64,000 nt of DNA from Lucinisca nassula (taxonomy: Eukaryota > Mollusca > Bivalvia > Lucinida > Lucinidae), in assembly GCA_963580285.1 (NCBI GenBank), contig OY757014.1, positions 12,662,725 to 12,726,724 of the forward strand, read 5' to 3'. Both the position numbers and the translations under genes were made by a program. This document shows, in pieces, positions 42,631-53,669 of this stretch (the first letter of the stretch is position 1; each line of letters opens with the position of its first letter). The notes beneath the pieces were generated by a model, which worked only from the letters and a program-made list of their open reading frames with translations, was not told the DNA's origin and searched no databases.

Positions 42631-43369
42631 GGAGACAGAAGATGGAAGAAAGTGATGAAATAAATAAGAACATTCCCTCTCAACCCTTACCTGCTGCAGG
42701 GACAAAGGACAGCAAACCTTGCCCAACAATAAGCCGGTATCAGAATGCTTGCCTCTTCATGACACAAAATTGGGTAGTAAATTGTACTTGTGCAAATTTT
42801 AGAACAAGTATGGGAAGGAGTTGAGGTATCTGAATATTTAGGGTAAATATGGTATTTTACTATCCAAGCAACAAACATTCATTGTTGTCCAAACTGCACA
42901 GATGTACACCACCAATAACAGGTTTTCGGCAATATTTTGGTGCTGCAAAATCTTGGGAATACATATATCTTTAAAAGTGTTATATCCTAAGGCATGCTTT
43001 GCTGAATAGTGCCAGAAAAAGTGCCTGTTTATTGTTGAGAAGGTCTTTCAGTTGTCAGTATTTCTGAGTAATTGTTGGCTCCTCTTTTATAGGGCGGTCA
43101 TTTAAAGTCTATAAATCTGCCAGCTATTCGAAATCATAAATCTGTTGGCTAGTCACTTGTCTTTTTTAGCCCATTAAGTTGTACAATATCAATATTATTA
43201 TAAATTTAAATAAGAAATACAGTTTATTCAAGATGTTTTATGTGTTAATCACAATACCTAAATAATAAGATTTTGATCAAATGGTCTATGTATATTTGAT
43301 TGTTATTGTATGTCCCATTTTTACGTTTCAATATGTTGTATTGATTCTAAGTACATGTATATGTAAACA
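42631..43369. other. Low-copy region, nothing recognised
   Basis: No shared repeat or convincing exon identified. A 60-codon frame near 42642 has no recognisable domain. Confidence 0.4.
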
Positions 43370-43383
43370 GAAATGCTAGAGTA

Positions 43384-43681
43384 TTTGTTTGTTTTGTTTG
43401 ATTTGAGGTTTAACATCCCCCTCAACATTGTAAAGGTCATTTTGGAGATGTTGCTTCCAATTTTGTGGGACTTTTACCCAACATTTAGATGAAATGACAT
43501 CTCAAGCCCAGCCACCCAATGAAACAAGTAGGGTTTATAAGCATGGACGGGCTGACTCGCACCGCTTTGCCTGGCCAGGCTTAGAGCCTCTAAGCGGTTT
43601 ACCTGTACTCATGTGCGAGTCGGTTTCAACTCTGCATGGAAGCATCACGCAGCCCATCTACTTCTTCAAGCCCGGGGGCCT
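43384..43681 (-). mobile_element. SINE-1 with 14-bp target duplications
   Basis: Duplication gaaatgctagagta at 43370-43383 and 43682-43695. Full-length. Confidence 0.9.
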
Positions 43682-43701
43682 GAAATGCTAGAGTAACTGC
43701 T

Positions 43702-43909
43702 TTAAACAGTGTCATGCTGAACAAAATTTGCATTGCTTTTTGCAAACAGTGTAGATAAATATCAGCTGGCTTGTGAATCTGATCAGTATCTGCACTGTTT
43801 GACATTCATATTTTGACTTTGTATGAATAAATTACATGGAGTAATCTGATTGGTTGGAAGTCAGAGATGGGTGTGGCTAAATTAATTTATTCAGCATGAT
43901 AAGAGTTAA
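43702..43909. mobile_element. MITE-A copy
   Basis: Left end ttaaacagtgtcatgctgaa, right end ttcagcatgataagagttaa. The core is partly eroded. Confidence 0.7.
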
Positions 43910-43964
43910 CAACTCATTGCATGACAGCAATGTTATTTTATCTGAAATGAACGATAATAGAATG

Positions 43965-44185
43965 TACCGTATTGATCCTAAGTATTGGGACAGATAAGAC
44001 CTAAGCAATCAGTGCAGACCCAGATCAGACTGCTCCTTTAGGAGCAGTCTGATCAGGGTCTACACTGTTTGTCATTCCGTCTATACCTTTTGGACTCCTT
44101 ATGGGATCGTGAAACAAATTTGTTAAAATTTTAGGAGATTACAGCAAGTCCTCAAGGTGTCCTAAATTTTAGGATTTTTACGGTA
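43965..44185. mobile_element. MITE-B, best-preserved copy (221 bp)
   Basis: TACCGTATTGATCCT at the left and AGGATTTTTACGGTA at the right (12 of 15 paired). Core cagactgctcctttaggagc, followed by gtgaaacaaatttgttaaaa and ttacagcaagtcctcaaggt. Confidence 0.85.
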
Positions 44186-44261
44186 AAAGCATTCTAAGAT
44201 GAAGACAAAGAAATCCAACCTGAAGGTTAAAGGATTTGGTCATGATCAAGACTGTCTCATG

Positions 44262-44412
44262 ATTTTGTTTGTGTTTGAGTTTTACGTCCCACGAACAACT
44301 AAGGTCATATGTAGACTGGACATCAGTTTAAAGACTGGAGAAGCCCTGAATCGAACCCATGAACTCTGGTTTATGAGGCAATTGGCATAACCACTATACC
44401 ACAGAGGCTTCT
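44262..44412 (-). mobile_element. SINE-Thr, diverged copy
   Basis: gtttgagttttacgtcccac..aagactggagaagccc..accactataccacagaggct. Part of the middle is deleted and the B box has changed to GGTTCGATTC-like. Confidence 0.7.
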
Positions 44413-44476
44413 GACTGACAAGTCAAATCTAGATTTGCCAGTACAATATGATAATATCACTGAAGCCTGATTGGCC

Positions 44477-44600
44477 TTAACCCTTGTCCTGCTGAATATG
44501 ACAATCCCTACCTTTCAAAACAGTGAGAATCCAGATGAGATGAAGAAGCCATGTGATCAGGATCAGCACCTCATCGTGGTTTGTCAAATGAATGATTAAA
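44477..44600. mobile_element. MITE-A, right-truncated
   Basis: TTAACCCTTGTCCTGCTGAA through an eroded core to ggtttgtcaaatgaatgatt, then lost. Confidence 0.6.
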
Positions 44601-44651
44601 ATTCAGGGAAAAAGCACATTTTATTTCCTTTTTCTCTTTCTAGGATTCTTC

Positions 44652-46400
44652 TATAAACAGCCTGTTAATTTAAACTAGAATGCGTTTTTAGACATAGAAA
44701 GTGGCACTTTTTTGTGCATTATAGTGCTTTTTTGGTGCTGCCATTGAGAAAGTCAAGAATACATATACTGTAGTATGCCTGGCACGGGGTTAGCAGCAAA
44801 GTCTGTGTCTGGCACGGGGTTAGCAGCTCAGTCTGTGTCTGGCACAGGATTAGCAGCTCAGTCTGTGTCTGGCACAGGGTTAGCAGCCAAGTCTGTGTCT
44901 GGCACGGGGTTAGCAGCTCAGTCTGTGCCTGGCATGGGATTAGCAGCTCAGTCTGTGCCAGGCATGGGGTTAGCAGCTAAGTCTGTGCCTGGCATGGGAT
45001 TAGCAGCTCAGTCTGTGCCTGGCGTGGGATTAGCAGCTCAGTCTGTGTCTGGCATGGGGTTAGCAGCTCAGTCTGTGCCTGGCATGGGATTAGCAGCTAA
45101 GTCTGTGCCTGGCATGGGGCGAGCAGCTCAGTCTGTGCCTGGCACGAGGTTAGCAGCTAAGTCTGTGCCTGGCACAGGATTAGCAGCTCAGTCTGTGCCT
45201 GGCATGGGATTAGCAGCTAAGTCTGTGCCTGGCACGGGATTAGCAGCTCAGTCTGTGCCTGGCACGGGATTAGCAGCTCAGTCTGTGCCTGGCATGGGGT
45301 TAGCAGCTCAGTCTGTGCCTGGCATGGGAATAGCAGCTAAGTCTGTGCCTGGCATGGGATTAGCAGCTCAGTCTGTGCCTGGCACGAGGTTAGCAGCTAA
45401 GTCTGTGCCTGGCACAGGATTAGCAGCTCAGTCTGTGCCTGGCATGGGATTAGCAGCTAAGTCTGTGCCTGGCACGGGATTAGCAGCTCAGTCTGTGCTT
45501 GGCATGGGATTAGCAGCTCAGTCTGTGCCTGGCATGGGATTAGCAGCTCAGTCTGTGCCTGGCACGAGGTTAGCAGCTAAGTCTGTGCCTGGCACGGGAT
45601 TAGCAGCTCAGTCTGTGCCTGGCAGGGGGTTAGCAGCTCAGTCTGTGTCTGGCACAGGGTTAGCAGCTAAGTCTGTGTCTGGCACGGGGTTAGCAGCTCA
45701 GTCTGTGTCTGGCACAGGATTAGCAGCTCAGTCTATGCCTGGCATGGGGTTAGCAGCTAAGTCTGTGCCTGGCATGGGGTTAGCAGCTAAGTCTGTGCCT
45801 GGCATGGGATTAGCAGCTCAGTCTGTGCCTGGCATGGGGTTAGCAGCTAAGTCTGTGTCTGGCACAGGGTTAGCAGCTCAGTCTGTGCCTGGCATGGGAT
45901 TAGCAGCTCAGTCTGTGCCTGGCATGGGATTAGCAGAGTCTGTGCCTGGCACGAGGTTAGCAGCTAAGTCTGTGCCTGGCACAGGGTTAGCAACTAAGTC
46001 TGTGCCTGGCACGGGGTTAGCAGCTAAGTCTGTGCCTGGCACAGGGTTAGCAGCTAAGTCTGTGCCTGGCACGGGGTTAGCAGCTAAGTCTGTGCCTGGC
46101 ATGGGATTAGCAGCTCAGTCTGTGCCTGGCACGGGGTTAGCAGCTAAGTCTATGCCTGGTTCAGGGTGAGCTGCTAACCCGGTGCTAGTCACGGGGTTAG
46201 CTGCTAACCCCGTGCCAGGCACAGACTTAGATGCAAACCCCGCGCCAGGCATACTACAGTATATGTATTCTTGACCTTTTTAATGGCAGCACCAAACAAA
46301 AATGCACTGCATAATGCACAAAATTTTCTTTGTAAAAAAAAAAGTGCCACTTTCTATGTGTGAAAATACATTCTAGTTAAAATTAATGTGCTGTTTATAA
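44652..46400. mobile_element. Foldback-type element enclosing a minisatellite
   Basis: Long inverted arms, about 130 bp at the left (44652-44782) and 180 bp at the right (46222-46400), share catagaaagtggcacttttt, gtgctgccatt and caagaatacatatactgtag. Between them lies the 30-bp array. The array's outermost right units are also inverted (gctgctaaccccgtgccagg at about 46190-46260). Confidence 0.85.
44776..46165 (+). repeat. 30-bp minisatellite, about 46 units, open in one frame
   Basis: Unit of the form ggcacggggt tagcagctca gtctgtgcct. One + frame is open from the ATG at 44775 to 46169 (464 codons), with ten-residue repeats like GTGLAAQSVP. One unit lacks 3 bp but stays in frame. Variants show higher-order blocks: the ggcacgaggttag variant recurs at about 45142, 45382, 45562 and 45948. 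There is no promoter, intron signal or known domain, so coding is unproven. Confidence 0.9.
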
Positions 46401-46444
46401 TGGCGACAGGTTTTTAGGGGCCTTAAGTTATACTAATTTATTTT

Positions 46445-46692
46445 AGTTCGATTGCGATGAAAGCTTCAAGCTGATTGAATCGCTCTCAAACACTCATTCC
46501 GGGTGTTTTCATGCGCTCACGAGAGAGAGGCCGTAGCTTTTACACCACTGCTACCCATTTACACCTGGGTGGAGTGGGGCAGTGTCATTACGTGTCTTGC
46601 CCAAGGACAAACCTCGATACTGGTGGCCGGATTCGAATGCACAACCTCTTGATCATAAGTCGAACGCACTAACCACTGCGCTATCGAGGCCT
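46445..46692 (-). mobile_element. SINE-4, tRNA-headed
   Basis: The minus-strand head is GGCCTCGATAGCGCAGTGGT (A box) with B box GCATTCGAATCC. The central segment tgtccttgggcaagacac..ccacccaggtgtaaatggg resembles a conserved SINE core shared by many animals (recalled, not checked). Target duplication not resolved. Only copy in the window. Confidence 0.75.
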
Positions 46693-47335
46693 TGTAACAT
46701 TAGGACTGCCTGTGCTTAATTGGGTGACAAGTTATTTTGCAGGTTACTGGCTGTGCTTACCAGACAGTTACAAATTCACTTTCAAATCCTCTTTCAGAAT
46801 TATTTGATTAACATTTGCCATGAGTTTAGTTTCAATAGCTTCCCAAAGGGTTAAAATTAATGTTACCGATATTAGCATGAACTATTTGTATATTCATGCT
46901 GTGATTGCTTATGAGTAGATTTAGTTCAGGATCTGAATATTGACTACCTTCTGTAAAAAAAAAAGGAAAGAATCCTACTTAGGGAAAAAAAAAATAGAAA
47001 AAAAAAAATCCCAAGTTGGAGTAGTATACCAGATAATACACGTACATCTGTTAAAGGCTTTGCTTGCTCTACAGATAAAAATTAAAAGTCCCCATGTTGA
47101 TATTTTAAAATCATTCACTGTAATGATGAAAATATGAAAAACGCTTAACATGACCAGGGCTTTTCGGAGTTTTGCTACACATTTCACTTTGCGTTTAGTT
47201 CATCGCATTTTTGTCTGCTATGAATTCTCTGGTGTGATTTGATGTCTATTGAAAGTTTGTAACGCCTTTGAAACTGTTATCTGTAACTTGCCCATCAAGA
47301 TGATTTATCTTGTCAAAAATTATTTTTCGTACTAT
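46693..47335. other. No recognised feature
   Basis: AT-rich with A-rich runs near 46957-47010. No repeat or exon supported. Confidence 0.4.
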
Positions 47336-47722
47336 ACTATTCCTAAGTATTGGGATGGTTAGGCCTGAGCAGTCTGATCAGGGTCTACACTATTTGCCAT
47401 TCTGTCCAAACTTTTTCTACTCCTAGCTGGATCATAAAACAAATTTGTTAAAATTTTATAAGAATTACAAAAAATCCTAACTCTTATCCTGCTGTTCACG
47501 ACAACCCCTATCTTTGGAAACAGTGTAGATCCTGATCAGATTGCTTCTTCAGAAGCCATCTGATCAGGATCTACACTGTTTGACATTCAATTTATGAATT
47601 TGTAGCAATAAATTACATCAAGTAATTTGATTGGTTCAAAGTCAGAAATGGGTGTGGCTTAAATGAATATTTAGCAAGAGAAGGGTTAAAGGCGTCTGAA
47701 TTTTTAGTATTTTATGGTAGTT
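47336..47722. mobile_element. MITE-B interrupted by MITE-A
   Basis: The MITE-B left part cctaagtattgggatggtta..ttacaaaaaatcct and right end aggcgtctgaatttttagta..tggta flank a MITE-A. The junction tcct..ttaaagg fits insertion at a TTAA. Confidence 0.7.
47478..47689. mobile_element. MITE-A nested in MITE-B
   Basis: aactcttatcctgctgttca .. ttagcaagagaagggttaa with the full core ctgatcagattgcttcttca. About 212 bp. Confidence 0.75.
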
Positions 47723-47772
47723 TTTTTTGTTGACTAGAATCAAGGAACAGAAAACTCTGGTGGGCTGATTGC

Positions 47773-48035
47773 AAACACGCCTATACAAATACATTGCCAC
47801 CTTTATCGCCGAAAAAATGAAAATTTTACGATGAAAAATTGTGATATTTTTTCTTATTTCTGCTCAAAATATAGATTGTGGGCACTTATTAGAACCGCCT
47901 CATCGAGTACCCACAATCTATATTTTGAGCAGAAATAAGAAAAATAAGGTATACCCCCAGAAACCCCAGTTTTACTATATAAAAGTGGGGTTCGAGGGGG
48001 GTCAAAATTATATAGGCATATTTTCGTGATGGTGC
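47773..48035. mobile_element. MITE-G copy
   Basis: aaacacgcctatacaaatac .. ataggcatattttcgtgatg, with hairpin arms gctcaaaatatagattgtgg / ccacaatctatattttgagc. Confidence 0.75.
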
Positions 48036-48114
48036 CTGTGTAGGAAAGGATAATGGTCCTGAACCCTGAACAGGGAATTGGACTGTCATGTTTTACCTTT
48101 GAATTCCTGTACTT

Positions 48115-48178
48115 TAAGCAAACAGTGTAGACTCTGTTCTGCAGCCTTTGTTCTGGGTCTTCACTGTTTGCCAATGTC
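48115..48178. repeat. Palindromic core, solitary and worn
   Basis: caaacagtgtagactctgtt..ttctgggtcttcactgtttg. The inner stem is decayed. Confidence 0.5.
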
Positions 48179-48407
48179 CCAGCTCATGAGCCCAGGTTTC
48201 ACAGACAACTCTCTTAGCACAACATTCTGTTGTCACAGCAACAAGAATGGTGTGGTTTTACAAAAGACAAAAAATGGATATCTTATTGTGGTTTCTTGAT
48301 ATTTTGCTACAATTTCATGTGCATTGATTTTTATCTTTTGTCTTCTTCTCTTTTCTGACATTTTACTGTAACTTGATCTTTAATGTGCTTTAAATTTTTT
48401 TGATTAT

Positions 48408-48577
48408 TGTTTGTCTTGTGAACAAAGCAACCCCTACCTTCGCAGTGTAGATCCAGATTAGATGGCTTCTGTGGGAAGCCATCTGATCAAGATCTACACT
48501 GTTTGTCATCAAGTAATTTGATTGGTTGATGATTGGGTGTGGAGAGCTTTATTCATTTAGCAGGATAAGGTTTTAAC
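48408..48577. mobile_element. MITE-A, degenerate
   Basis: Core tagatggcttctgtgggaag, then aagtaatttgattggttgat and the right end tagcaggataaggttttaac. The left end is lost. Confidence 0.6.
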
Positions 48578-48689
48578 TTTTTGAAATATTTTTTTTGCCA
48601 GGTTTTCATTGGAAAACTCTGGTTATTAAAATTATGTACTTTAGCGGGCGGGTAGTTGGGAGGGTGGGGGACATCACGATTTCATTTCT

Positions 48690-48990
48690 GGAGCATAACT
48701 CTGCAACCGTTTGATTTATTTAAATGATACTCGGTAGAACTCCCCACTAAAACCCACTTTATACAGAGAAAACTGGGGTTTACAGGTATACATTACTTTT
48801 CTTATTTCTGCTCCAAGATGTAGGTTGTAGGCACTGGTTAGACGCACCCCAATGAGGCAGTGCTAACGAGCACCCACAGCCTACATGTATGTTTGCAGTA
48901 CAAATCAAAAAAATATCACAGATTTTCATCAGAAAAAAGTAGGCATTATGGAGACATGAAAAAATGCACTATGACACACGGGTGTGTTAT
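48690..48990. mobile_element. MITE-G, diverged copy
   Basis: aaactggggtttacaggtat..hairpin ccaagatgtaggttgtaggc / cacccacagcctacatg..atcagaaaaaagtaggcatt. Orientation opposite to 47773. Confidence 0.55.
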
Positions 48991-49183
48991 CGTAAGGAGG
49001 AAGCAAAATATTTTTGAGAGAGTTGTCTGCCCAGTGAATATGAACATGGTTTGTTGATCAGTGTCTGAGTATTGAAAGTTTAACCAGGAACATCTCCATC
49101 AAGATGGTTTATCTTGTCACAAGTTAATCTTTGCTATCTACTCTGTCTCTAAGAGGATTAGATTTTATTGATTTTTGGTTTTT

Positions 49184-49660
49184 GTTTGTTTGTTTGATTT
49201 GAGGTTTAACATCCCCATCAACACTTTAAAAGTGAGTGAGTGAGTGTTTGAGTTTTAAGTCCCACCAACAACTAAGGTCATACGAAGACGGGACCTCGGT
49301 TTAAAGACTCATCCGAAAGTCTGGAGAAGCCCGGGATCGATCCTGCGACCCCTGGTTTACAAGGCGAGTAGCGTAATCACTGCACCACGGAGGCTTCTAA
49401 CACTTTAAAGGTCATTTTGGAGACGTTGCTTCCAACTTTGTGGGACTTTTACCCACATTGAGATGAAATGACATCTCAAGCCTTGCCACCCAATGAAACC
49501 AATAGGGTTTATAAGCATGGACGGTCCAACTCCTACCGCTTCGCCTGGGCAGGCTTAGATCCTCTAAGCGGTTTACCAGTACTCGTGTGCGGTAGGTTTC
49601 AGCTCTGTGTGGAAGCATCATGTAGGCAATCTATTTCTTCAAGCTCCGATGGGCTGGGGC
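49184..49660 (-). mobile_element. SINE-1 interrupted by SINE-Thr
   Basis: The SINE-1 tail and 3' end are at 49184-49230 and the rest at 49399-49660 (ggtcattttggagacgttgc..cttcaagctccgatgggc). Confidence 0.85.
49231..49398 (-). mobile_element. SINE-Thr with 11-bp target duplications
   Basis: Duplication aacactttaaa at 49220-49230 and 49399-49409. Minus-strand head GCCTCCGTGGTGCAGTGATT, anticodon arm CTTGTAAACCAGG, B box GGATCGATCCC, tail of GAGT units. Best-preserved copy of the family here. Confidence 0.9.
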
Positions 49661-49729
49661 CAAATCCTAAGTTGTGTTGACTGTGCTGTTATACTCCAAA
49701 ACAAAGAAACAAATTAATCTGAACTCAAC

Positions 49730-49984
49730 TAAACCCATAAAATGCCAATCACGACAATTGTCAACTGCTGTGCTGTCTGCAAGTTACCTTAAAAGTAATT
49801 TTTTTGGCAAAAAGTGTGGACCCAGATCAGACAGGAGCAGTCTGATCTGAGCCCACACTGTTTGCCTGTGTGCAAAAATATTTTTAAAAAGCTTTGAAAA
49901 AAAAAAACAACAACAGCAGACGACATAAGCAGACAACATTTTCAGACGACGTCACATAGTTCTTCCTGGCGTCTGACGGGTTAA
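49730..49984. mobile_element. MITE-E copy
   Basis: cccataaaatgccaatcacg at the left and ggcgtctgacgggttaa at the right. The core is shortened (cagacaggagcagtctg). Flanking TTAA is kept on the right only. Confidence 0.75.
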
Positions 49985-50276
49985 AATGTCACTCAAAATG
50001 TTAGTTCCATATAAATATTCTTCACTGTTTTATGCAAGAGTGGTACAGAACCTTATTTTTCTTATACACAAATTATAAACCAAATCCATCATTTGAATCT
50101 GGACATGTAGGGACTTTATATAATCAAAATCATTAACAGGATGGTAGTGTAGATCAGATGAGATTACTTATTATGAGCCATCCCATCTGGATCTACACTT
50201 TGGAACCATTCAACAAGGTTAAGAGCGTAAAAGCAATTATTTAATTAGTTAAAACTTTGCTGAATATCACATACCA

Positions 50277-50553
50277 TAAAAATCCTAAACATCCAGATAC
50301 CTTTATGACTTGCTGTAATTCTTTTAAAATTTTTACTCCATTTCAAGATCCAAGGTGCAGACAGAATTGTAAACAGTGTAGACCCTGATCAGACTGCTCC
50401 TTCAGGAGCTGTCTGATCTGGGTCTGCACTGTGAAGGAGCAGTCTGATCAGAGTCAGTCTGATCTGGGTCTTCACTGTGAAGGAACAGTCTGATCAGGGT
50501 CTTCACTGTTTGCTTAGGCCTATTTGTCCCAATACTTTGGATCATTATGGTAT
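50277..50553. mobile_element. MITE-B (reverse) with expanded palindrome
   Basis: ccataaaaatcctaaacatc .. tactttggatcattatggta. The core region 50370-50510 holds extra copies of gagcagtctgatcagag and gtctgatctgggtcttcac, making three partial cores in a row. Confidence 0.8.
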
Positions 50554-51024
50554 GTATCCCCACTCAAGGACTGAACCTGATCAAGCACTGTCCAGATAAT
50601 ACCTAAATATTTACTTCTTTTCATAATTATTCAATCTTTTATTCATACTTCATTCAATAATCTATTGTTATAATCTAGTGTCAATTTCATTTTATTTTGT
50701 TAATTCAGTCTTTATGTTTCCTCATTCTTTGTGGGCTGCACCACACAAAAAATGGTCCCTATTGAGTTTTCAAGAAGCTCAGCCACATTCAGTGATTCGA
50801 GTCTTCTTTTAAACTCCTCTATTAGGCTCATTTAGTTTCCATTATCAACATAAATGTCTTTGCTTTGGCATGATTATGCCTAGTTGCAGTCCTGAAGTTT
50901 TGAAAAGGACCCATCTTCTTTTTATAAAAACAGGGTTCTGGTATTTTAACCCTTTCACCCCTGTGTCTGAAGTTCATGCACTCTTCCAGAACAGCATTTT
51001 GACACGTCCACTGCTTGAATAGTT
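50554..51024. other. No recognised feature
   Basis: No repeat family or exon supported. Confidence 0.4.
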
Positions 51025-51259
51025 GGGGCCAGTTGTTCAAAACTAACAATTTTGTAAGTTAACATATCGTTACAACTTTGATCATTTGATTCAGCAAATA
51101 TATAAATATTTTTGCTGGAAAAATGTGAGCAGCTTTAGCAAATAGCAGCTTTTGCCATTTTCCCAGCAAAAATACCATCATATTAAATACTGAACTTACT
51201 TGAACAGTAAAATATTTAAAGGGCTCGTTAAGCTGAGGATGCTTTGAACAACTGGGCCT
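51025..51259. mobile_element. MITE-F copy
   Basis: ggggccagttgttcaaaact .. gctttgaacaactgggcct with the gtgagcagctttagcaaata hairpin partly decayed. Confidence 0.75.
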
Positions 51260-51300
51260 CAAATCATTAATTATTTAGGCTAATTCTAAGCCATCTAATC

Positions 51301-51549
51301 CAGGAGCCAGTTGTTCAAAACTAACAATGTCGTTAGTTAAGGAATCATTGAAAATTTGATCATTTAATATGGCAAACATACTAATATTTTTGCTGAAAAA
51401 ATGTGAGCAGCTTTTGCAAATGCAAAAGCTGCTCACATTTTTTTTTCAGCAAAAATAACAGATGTTTTTTTTGTACTTGCCAGAACAGTTAACAATTTGA
51501 CTGCGAACGAGCTCGTTAAGCTAACGATGCTTTGAACAACTGGCCCCAG
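51301..51549. mobile_element. MITE-F copy
   Basis: caggagccagttgttcaaaa .. ctttgaacaactggcccc with a perfect hairpin gcagcttttgcaaatgcaaa/agctgctcacatt. Same orientation as the copy 40 bp to its left. Confidence 0.8.
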
Positions 51550-52023
51550 ATCTACACTGTTTGTGTGTGGTTAGCTGATCTGATCTCATCTAGTTCTACA
51601 CTGTTTTCATGGATATCTGTACTTGTCTTCAAGGTTGAAAGGGCTAAGACCAGGTGCTGTCATTAGATATTTCAATCATTAGCTCTATTTATAAATATTC
51701 CTATCATTAAACTTTAATTTAATTTGTGATTGTGCATTCGATTAGGGCTGTTTTATGTGGTTTTGTTCAAATTGAACAGAAACATATTCTGAAATAAATG
51801 GAAGTTTTATTGCATGAAAGGAATATTTTTCACATATTAGTTGTGGGTTTTATGTGTGATGATGAAAATATTTCCTAGTGGAATTGAAAATACAATTAAA
51901 AAAGTTAAATGGCTTGATGAGAATGAATCTTGTTGGTTAGGTGAGTTGTCAGTTTTCTTTAATTTTTTATATTTTTAATGTCAATAAACTTAGTCGGGTG
52001 TTTCTGCCCCTCTCTGTTATGGC
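51550..52023. other. No recognised feature
   Basis: Contains core-like remnants near 51550-51612 (tctacactgtttgtgtg, gttctacactgtttt). Otherwise nothing was seen. Confidence 0.4.
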
Positions 52024-52305
52024 ATTAGGCAAACATGTCCGTGTGAAATAATGGCGTCCACCATGGTGTCAGAAATGACACATTTTAGTTAAAATAATTT
52101 TAATATCTTTCTTATTTCTGCTTTCAACATAGATCGTGGGTGCTCGTTAGAACCGCCTCAATGAGGCGGTTCGAACGTGTACCGACAATCTATGTTTTTG
52201 AACAAAATTAAGTCAGATAATGTATACCTCGGTAAACCCCAGTTTTCTCTATATAAAGTGGGGTTTAAGGGGGTGTTCATTTCACGGACCTGATAATGTG
52301 ATGGT
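52024..52305. mobile_element. MITE-G, diverged copy
   Basis: Hairpin catagatcgtgggtgctcgt..gaaccgcctc / gaggcggttcg..gacaatctatg, then aaaccccagttttctctata. Confidence 0.65.
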
Positions 52306-52518
52306 GAACTCTGTTATAAAGAGCATGTTGTGTATCAGTCTGCTGTGTCAAGCCTGATTTTCTCTGAATAATAATAATAATAATAAAGATGTATTGTCAG
52401 CTTTAAAATTTTGAATATGACTTGTATTCTAACTTCCACTATATACTTTTCATCTGACGTCAGTTGCCATGACGTTATGATGCAACGACGTCATGAAAAA
52501 TTTTTTGCTTTGCTAAGT

Positions 52519-52652
52519 CAGGGCTGGAAAACTCTTCAAAATTTTTATTGTCCTGCATGACCAAGGGCATGTAGATTTTTGTAATTTCCATTGAGACTAG
52601 ACAAAATGTTTACTTGCCATGGCATGCGGACGAGTGGAATTTTCCAGCCCTG
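52519..52652. mobile_element. 134-bp hAT-like MITE
   Basis: CAGGGCTGGAAAACTC at the left and GAGTGGAATTTTCCAGCCCTG-type ends at the right. CAGGG/CCCTG termini suggest hAT, but the flanking 8 bp do not match each other. Confidence 0.6.
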
Positions 52653-52757
52653 CTGAGATGGAAAATGTGAATCCTATAGGCTTTGGAAGATTAATAAGTA
52701 AGGCTTCTTTTTTTTGTTTACTTTCTTACATTTTTGTTAATAATTCATGTATTTATT

Positions 52758-52991
52758 TTAACCCTTTTTGTACCAAATGGAATCTTCCTCCTTATATATA
52801 GCAGGAGTCCATTTCGAAATTTAGGGGTGTCAGGTTGTGTTTTCATGAAATTTTTATTTATTTGGAAAATGACTGACCTTTTAGCAAACAGTGGAGGCCC
52901 TGATCAGACGCCACGTTCTGCGGCATCTGATCTGGGCCTGCACTGTTTGCCAGGGTACCCGTTTGGGGGGTTTCTGGTATTAAATGGGTTA
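52758..52991. mobile_element. MITE-D copy
   Basis: TTAACCCTTTTTGTACC at the left. Core cagacgccacgttctgcggc, right end ggtattaaatgggtta. Confidence 0.75.
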
Positions 52992-53117
52992 TTGACTTAA
53001 GTCAGAGGGAAGCAAAACATGTGATTGATATGGTCATTTATCTATCTATCTGCATATACCGTATTTACCGTATGTTTTCGGAGAGACAGGCCTGAGCAAA
53101 CAGTGAAGACCCAGATG

Positions 53118-53290
53118 AGTGGGTTCGAGCCTTGCTTGGGTCACACATGAGATGCCAAGTTCTGCAACAGAAGGTCAGGTGGTTTTTCTCCGGGTACTCC
53201 GGTTTTCGCCCACCTCTGATTAACGATCGGCTTGATATGAGTGAAATAATCTTGAAAGGGGCAGAAGGCTCACATCTTTCAATTTGTTAT
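53118..53290 (+). mobile_element. SINE-5 fragment
   Basis: B-box-like GGGTTCGAGCC followed by ttgggtcacacatgagatg and tctccgggtactccggtttt. The A-box half is missing, replaced by a MITE-B core piece (caaacagtgaagacccagat). Confidence 0.55.
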
Positions 53291-53341
53291 TTTATATTGG
53301 TATAATGTAGGACCTCTGCTAGAATAGTCTATGATAGTTTA

Positions 53342-53669
53342 TGGACACAAAAGCGTTCAAACTTTGATGAGCTCCATGTCATTCTGACTTAAAACATCAT
53401 TCAATATATCCTAACATCCTATCAGTCAGTTGCCAGACAGAAATAAATTCAAAACACAAGGTGGTGTACATTTCATTGTTGACTCCTGCACTGTCCAATC
53501 AAAATACATCTCAGATGTCACTCACAAAGTGTTTTCCAAAATGAGACCAATCAATTGCTTGATCTAGTTTTAGGATTCTTTGAAGAATGACATTTGCTTG
53601 TCAAACTAACTTGATGCAAAGAGATTGATTGAAAGTTATTTCATAGGAGTTTGAACGCTTTTGTGTCCA
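53342..53669. mobile_element. 328-bp MITE with 22-bp perfect inverted ends
   Basis: TGGACACAAAAGCGTTCAAA.. and, inverted, ..TTTGAACGCTTTTGTGTCCA pair perfectly over 22 bp. Single copy in the window; the superfamily is not clear from the flanks. Confidence 0.8.

Noticed and set aside
44775..46169. 464-codon ORF as a repetitive protein gene
   Set aside because: The frame is a direct consequence of a 30-bp unit without stops. There is no upstream gene structure or known domain, and it is enclosed by foldback arms.
52653..52694. Exon-like stretch (PAEMENVNPIGFG) between an acceptor and a GTAAG donor
   Set aside because: The apparent acceptor lies within the end of a hAT-like MITE. No conservation can be judged.
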